Shown here piece after piece: positions 58,701 through 64,000 of a stretch of 64,000 nt of DNA. The notes beneath the pieces were generated by a model. It was not told the origin of the DNA. It did no database searches and worked only from the letters and a program-made list of their open reading frames with translations. How positions within the stretch are numbered: the first letter of the stretch is position 1; every line of letters begins with the position of its first letter. The stretch comes from Posidonia oceanica. Taxonomy: Eukaryota; Streptophyta; Magnoliopsida; Alismatales; Posidoniaceae. Position numbers and translations under genes: made by a program. Where the stretch lies: positions 122,965,001-123,029,000 of the forward strand of contig JAZBRS010000076.1 of the NCBI GenBank assembly GCA_037176725.1, in the 5' to 3' direction.

Positions 58701-61544
58701 CCTCAGCAGTGTCGGAGCTGGCCGGCGATGGTCGTCTGGTCGCTGCGGTGGATGCTGGCGGCTCACGGTGGTTTGAGCGTCTTCAGGACGAAGCTCCGGA
58801 GCTCCTCGGACGATCGGATGATGCTTCTGCAGCTCGAGCGGAAGATTGGGTCTTTTGGGTTGACAGTGAGCAGCCGGAGGTAGGGGGCCTTGTCCGCTGC
58901 TCGTCCGGCGAAGCGGAGCCTTCGGGGAGATTGCTGGAGGTCTGGGGAAGGATTCTGGGTGGTTGAATTGGTTTTCTGGAGGCAGTGGGAAGAGTTTGCA
59001 GGTCGGCCGGATTTCTGGTCAGTGGGAGGTACAGGTGTTTGTGGTGAAGGCTTCGGTCTGTGGTGGGGGAGAAGGCTGAAGGCTGGGTGCTTCGGGAAGG
59101 TGGAGTTCAGGCGAATATCTGGGGAAGGTTTGGGAAGATGCGGTGGACTGTGGTGAAGATAATTTCAGGAGAGGAGGTGTTGGGTTACAGTTGGCTTCTG
59201 CGGTGGATTCAGGTGAACTGGTGGTGGTTCTGGGTGGTGGAAAGGCCGTGGAAGGGTGGAGGAAGATTGCTGGGCTTCTTGGTGAACTTGGGGGATCAAT
59301 TGGGAGAGAAATTGAGGCTTGGATGGGGCTTGGATTGCTGGAAAAGGAGGGGGAAGTTCTGCTGAATTTTCAAAGGGAGAAGAAGAAGGTTTGCTGGGGG
59401 AAGGCCCTGGAACTGGGCTCTCTCTCTCTGGGATGCCAAAGCACACCCTCAGGCCCTCTCTCTCGGACTCTTCTCTCTGGGAATTGGAGAATACAGAGGA
59501 AGAAAGAGGAGGTCGCTCAGGTGGAGGAAAGCTGCTGGAATTCTGGTTTCTCTCCACTCTCTCCGGTCTGCTCTCTTCTGATGGTCTGCCCTTTTTTTCA
59601 ATTGAAGAACGAAGAGGAGGCTTATATCAGGAGGAGCCGCCGGTACGCGCGCTGGAATTTTTGAATTCAACGGCGTCGCACTGCAGCTGAAAAGAGACAG
59701 ATGCCGGCAAGACGACGAGCATTGAATGCCTCCCGGAATCGGTGCTGAGACAGGAGAGAGCGGCGAGCTGCTGTAGATGAAAGGATGGAGGGCTTTGAAT
59801 TTGAAAAAGGAGGAGGGAAGGCTGTTGCTCGCCGCAGGAGAGAACCGGTGAAAGAAAGAAAAAAAAATGCAGAGAAGGTGAAGGAGGAAGAAGGGGTGGA
59901 GAAGGCGGGCCGGACTGCTGCGGGCCGAAGGAAAAAAAAAGAAATAAAAGAAAAAAGAAAAACGGGCTGGATTGGGCCCAGTAAGGGAAGGAAAGAAAGA
60001 AAAAGAGAAGTAAGAAAGAAGAGAGGGTAGAATGGGGAAATAAAATTAGTAAAAATGAAATAAAAATAAATAAAAATACAAGAAAGGTTGTGATGTGAAT
60101 TTGGGTTTTAATTAAATTTTTTAATGGCCATTTTGGGTTGATTAATGTGTTTTGGGCTTGATTAGGGTTTTAGGGTTTTGGTTTTGCTTTTAATTGGTTT
60201 TCACTTGATTAAATGTTTGTTAAACCTTGTTTTAAATTTTTTTAAAAATTGTGTTTCCCTTGTTGGACACTTAGGATATTGATTAGGATTTTTTAGGATT
60301 TATTCTCGTATTAATCAGGGTTGTTTTCAGGTTTTTAAGTTTTAGTCTTCTTAGGGTTTTTTCTTTCTTAAGTCTTTTAAATTATGCTTTGGTTTTTATT
60401 TGTTGATTTTTCTTGAAGTTTTTAATTAGATTTTTCTGGTTTGATGGGGTGTTTTTAAGTCTTTTAAGTGTGTTTTTCTTTTCCCTTTTTTAATTAAGTT
60501 TTTATGTTGTTTTTTCCTTAGGTTTGTTAGGTTAAGTCTCTTTGCTTCTTTAATTACTTGTTTTAGTGTTTGTTTTTTAATTCTTCTTTTTAGGTTTTGT
60601 TTTTAATTCTTTTGATGGGGTTTTTACTTTTGGTAGGTTTTGGTTTTATTTTAGTTTTTTCCTTGATTTTTCAGTGTTTTCTTTAGATTTGTTTTGCATT
60701 TTTTTAGCTTACATGCTTGGTTTTCCTTTTAGTTTGATTTGGTCAAGTTTAGGTTTTTAATTGCTTGTTTAATGTTTTTTAATTGTTTTTCTTAGGGTTC
60801 TGATTTGTTTCTTTTATATTTTGGGGTTTTACAGATTTTTAGGGGTTTTCATGGATTTTTGCAAGAGAGGGAAAAGGAAAAGAGAAGGAGGAAAGAAATG
60901 GAAAAAAGAGGGAGATAAAAGGAAAAGAGATAGGTTGAAGGAAAAGGATTTTTTGAAAATTAGGGAAAGTGTTAAAAATAAAGTAAAAATAGGAATAAGA
61001 TAGAGGAAGGATAGAAGCACAAAGGGGGCCCACAGCCAGGCCAGAGAGGGAGCAAGAAGGGGATGAAAAGAGAGATGATAATCAGGAGAGAGAGAGGAGA
61101 GAGAAAATGATAATCCCAGAGAGAGGAAAGGATAATTTGGATGAAAGGGGGTCTTAAGGGTCTTGGGATGGGGTGAAAATTGGTGAGTGGGCAGTCTAGG
61201 GTTTGAGGTGTTGGTCCTGAAGTTTTGGTTTGATTCTAAGAAGGTTTTGGAGGGGTTTCAAGGTGTAGAAAAAGGGGAGTTTTGCCTAGGTTTTCTAGGG
61301 TTTTTGGGAATGGTCTAGGTTTGGAAATTTCTAGGTTCTTGGGTGGGCTTGTTAAGTGAGTGTTGGTGGGTTTTCCTATGGGTTTTGGTTAGGTTTTGAG
61401 CTTGGGAAGAGGGGTAAAGGCTTAGGTCAAGATGGGCTGATTTTGAAGGGTAAAGAAGAGGATTAGGGTTTGGTTTTGGGTTTGAGTCCAGCAATCATCA
61501 GGAGGGCTCCAAAGATCCAAGCCCGCCAAGATGGGGTGTCAACA
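55751..61544 (-). repeat. 5' LTR of the 24.4-kb element, 5794 bp
   Basis: It begins TGTAGCGATC (the element's 3' LTR edge) and ends GGTGTCAACA before GTATC. It is near identical to 37101-42897 and has canonical ends at both sides. Contents are as in the other LTRs: U5 block near 56079, minisatellite 56395-56650, TTGCATTT-rich stretch 57340-58350, GC-rich block 58380-58920, A/T-rich remainder. No genes were seen. Confidence 0.95.
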
Positions 61545-61549
61545 GTATC
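61545..61549. repeat. target-site duplication of the 24.4-kb element, right (GTATC)
   Basis: Matches 37096-37100; satellite continues in register. Confidence 0.93.
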
Positions 61550-64000
61550 ATTCCCGACCTCTTCCGGGTTATGTTAGGGCTTGCACCTATCATTCCTGGC
61601 GGTCTGGTATTGATAAAGCTTGTACTCATTATTCATGACCTCTTCCGGGTCTTGTTTGGGCTTGAACCAATCATTCCTAGCGGTCAGGTCATGATAAGGC
61701 TCGAACATATCATTCCTGACCTCTTACGGGTCATGTTAGGGGTTGCACCTATCATTCCAGGTGGTCTGGTCTTGATATGGCTTGAACTTATCATTCCTGA
61801 CCTCTACCGGGTCATGTTAGGCCTTGCACCTATCATTCTAAGCCGTCCTGTCTTGATAAGGCACGTACATATCATTCCTGACCTCTTCCGGGTCTTGTTA
61901 GGGCTTGCACCTATCACTCCAGGCGGTCCGGTCATGATAGGACGTGAACTTATCATTCCTGTCCTCTTCTGGGTCTTGTTAGGGCGTGCACCTATCATTC
62001 GTGGCGGTCTGGTCCTGATAAGGCTTGTACTCATCATTCCTGTCGTCTTCTGGGTCTTGTTAAGGCTTGCACCTATCATTCCTCGCGGTTTGGTCATGAT
62101 AAGGCTTGTACTTATCGTTCCTGACCTCTTCCGGGTCTTGTTAGGGCTTGCACCAATCATTCCTAGCGGTCTGGTCTTGATAAGGCTTGTACGCATCCTT
62201 CCTGACCTCGTTCGGGTCTTGTTAGGGCGTGCACCAATTTTTCCAGGCGGTCGGGTCTTGATAAGGCTTGTGCGTATAATTCTTGACCTCTTACGGGTCT
62301 TGTTAGGGCTTGCACCTATCATTCCTGCCTGTCCGGTCTTGATAAGGCTTGTACTTATCGTTCCTGACCTCTTCTGGGGCTTGTTTTGGCTTGCACCAAT
62401 CATTCCTGGCTGTCCGGTCATGATAAGGCATGTACTTATCATTCCTGACCTCTTCAGGGTCTTGTTTGGGCTTGCACCTATCATTCCGGGCGGTCCGGTC
62501 AAGATAAGGCTTGTACTTATCATTCCATACCCCTTTCGGGTCTTGTTAGGGCTTGCACCTATCATTCCTAGCGGTCCGGTCTTGATAAGGCTTGTACTTA
62601 TAATTCCTGACCTCTTCCGGGTCTTGTTCGGGCTTGCACCTATCATTCCGGGCAGTTCGACCAAGAAAAGGCATGTACTTATCATTCCTGACATCTTCCG
62701 GGTCTTGTTAGGGCTTGCACCTTTCATTCCTGACGGTCAGGTCATGTTAGGGCTTGTACTTATCATTCCGGTCCTCTTCTGGGTCTTGTTAGGGCATGCA
62801 CCTATCATTGCTAGCGGTCCAGTCCTGGTAAGGCTTCTACTGATCATTCCAGACCACTTCGGGTCTTGTTAGGGCTTGCACCAATCATTCCTAGCGGTCC
62901 GATCTTGATAAGGCTTGTACTTATCATTCCAGACCTCTTCCAGGTCTTGTTTGGGCTCGCACCTATCATTTCTGGCGATCCGGTCATGATCAGGCTTGTA
63001 CTTATCGTCCCTGACCTCTTCCAGGTCCTGTTAGGGCTAGCACCTATCATTCCTAGCGGTCTGATCTTGATAAGGCTTGTACCTATCATTCCTGACCTCT
63101 TCGGGTCTAGTTAGGGCTTGCACCAATCATTCCTGGCGATTCGGTCTTGATAAGGCTTGCACTTATCGTTCCTGACATCTACGTGTCTTGTTAGGGCGTG
63201 CACCTATCATTCCAAGCGGTCAGGTCTTCATAAGGCTTGTACTCACTGTTCCTGACCTCTTCCAGGTCTTGTTAGGGCTTGCACTTATCAATGCTGGCAG
63301 TCCGGTCCTGATAAGGCTCGTACCTATCTTTCCAGACCTCTTCGGGTCTTGTTAGGGCTTGCTCCTATCATTCCTGGCATTCCGTTCTTGATAAGGCTTG
63401 TACATATCAATCCTGACCTCTTCATGGTCTTTTTAGGGCTTGCGCCTATCATTCCTGGCGGTCCGGTCTTGATAAGGCATGTACTTACCCTTCATGACCT
63501 CTTCCGTGTCTTGTTAGGGCTTGCACCTATCATTCTTGGCGGTCCGGTCTTGGAAAGGCGTGTACTTATCATTCATGACCTCTTCCGTTTTATGTTAGGG
63601 CTTGCACCGATCATTCCGGGCAGTCCGGTCATGATAGGGCGTGAACTTATCATTCTTGCCCTCTTCTGGGTCTTGTTAGGGCGTGCACCTACCATTCGTG
63701 GCGTTCTGGTCCAGATAAGGCTTGTACTCATCATTCCTGTCGTCTTCTGGGTCTTGTTAGGGCTTGCACCTATCATTCCTCGTGGTCCGGTCATGATAAG
63801 GCTTGTACTTATCGTTCCTGACCTCTTCCAGGTCTTGTTAGGGCTTGCACCAATCATTCCTAGCGGTCTGGTCTTGATAAGGCTTGTACGTATCCTTCCT
63901 GACCTCGTTCGGGTCTTGTTAGGGCGTGCACCAATTTTTCCAGGCGGTCGGGTCTTGATAAGGCTTGTACGTATAATTCTTGACCTCTTACAGGTCTTGT
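61550..64000. repeat. 81-bp satellite, right block (continues past window)
   Basis: About 30 units. The variant order resembles 10790-12660 (for example CATTCGTGGCGG units followed by CTGTC(C/G)TCTTCTGGGTC and CCTCGCGG-type units). Within the block, 61931-62300 recurs at 63628-64000 (offset 1697 bp, about 21 units). Confidence 0.95.

Larger units (their letters stand above)
37101..61544 (-). mobile_element. complete 24.4-kb Tat/Ogre-like LTR retrotransposon, RT-deleted
   Basis: Both LTRs, primer-binding site, polypurine tract and perfect target duplications are present, so this is a structurally complete insertion. Element order (minus strand) is 5' LTR 55751-61544, leader, gag-protease-integrase frame, plant-mobile-domain ORF, repeat-rich 3' UTR, 3' LTR 37101-42897. 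Size, very long LTRs, tRNA-Arg-type priming and a G-patch-like segment after protease fit the Tat/Ogre lineage (established knowledge). Reverse transcriptase and RNase H are absent, so the copy cannot move by itself. In the first ~310 bp of the LTRs I count about six differences, mostly C/T, indicating a fairly recent insertion. Confidence 0.95.

Overview
This window looks like repetitive heterochromatin from a flowering plant with a large genome. I found no host gene, rRNA or tRNA. Two things fill it: an 81-bp satellite array, and members of one family of giant Ty3/gypsy LTR retrotransposons (Tat/Ogre type by domain content, size and priming site) inserted into that array. Species cannot be told from the sequence.

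Layout: (1) 1-7337, plus strand: the 3' end of one element (3' UTR hairpin array, polypurine tract) and its complete 6.26-kb 3' LTR; the rest lies left of the window. (2) 7338-23125: 81-bp satellite with a ~5.65-kb higher-order repeat. (3) 23126-34899: a ~5.85-kb solo LTR (minus) with perfect 5-bp target duplications (ATAAG), itself split by a second ~5.92-kb solo LTR at 27040-32956 (GTGAG duplications). (4) 34900-37100: satellite continuing exactly where it was interrupted. (5) 37101-61544, minus strand: a complete 24.4-kb element bounded by GTATC duplications, with 5.8-kb LTRs that look about 98% identical or better in the stretches compared. (6) 61545-64000: satellite again.

Inside the 24.4-kb element, reading leftward from the 5' LTR at 55751-61544, come: a primer-binding site of tRNA-Arg type; a leader; one long gag-protease-integrase frame with five nonsense codons; an intact separate 446-codon ORF with a plant-mobile-domain-like (DUF7745-type) protein; a 3' UTR of 83-, 35-, ~40- and 27-bp tandem repeats; the polypurine tract; and the 3' LTR. 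Reverse transcriptase, RNase H and the N-terminal part of integrase are missing, apparently by an in-frame deletion. This copy is non-autonomous, yet it inserted recently and is structurally complete, so it was probably mobilised in trans.

The most unusual signal is RNA-like structure. The 3' UTR arrays of both elements are strings of short stem-loops whose arms change in a compensatory way (GATAG/CTATC, GACAG/CTGTC, GGTAG/CTACC; GATA/TATC, GACA/TGTC; GATAAG/CTTATC, GACAAG/CTTGTC). The polypurine tract and LTR edge sit in a larger stem whose arms also differ compensatorily between the two elements. The 81-bp satellite carries the same GATAAG/CTTATC arms in each unit, suggesting a link between satellite and retrotransposon 3' UTR.
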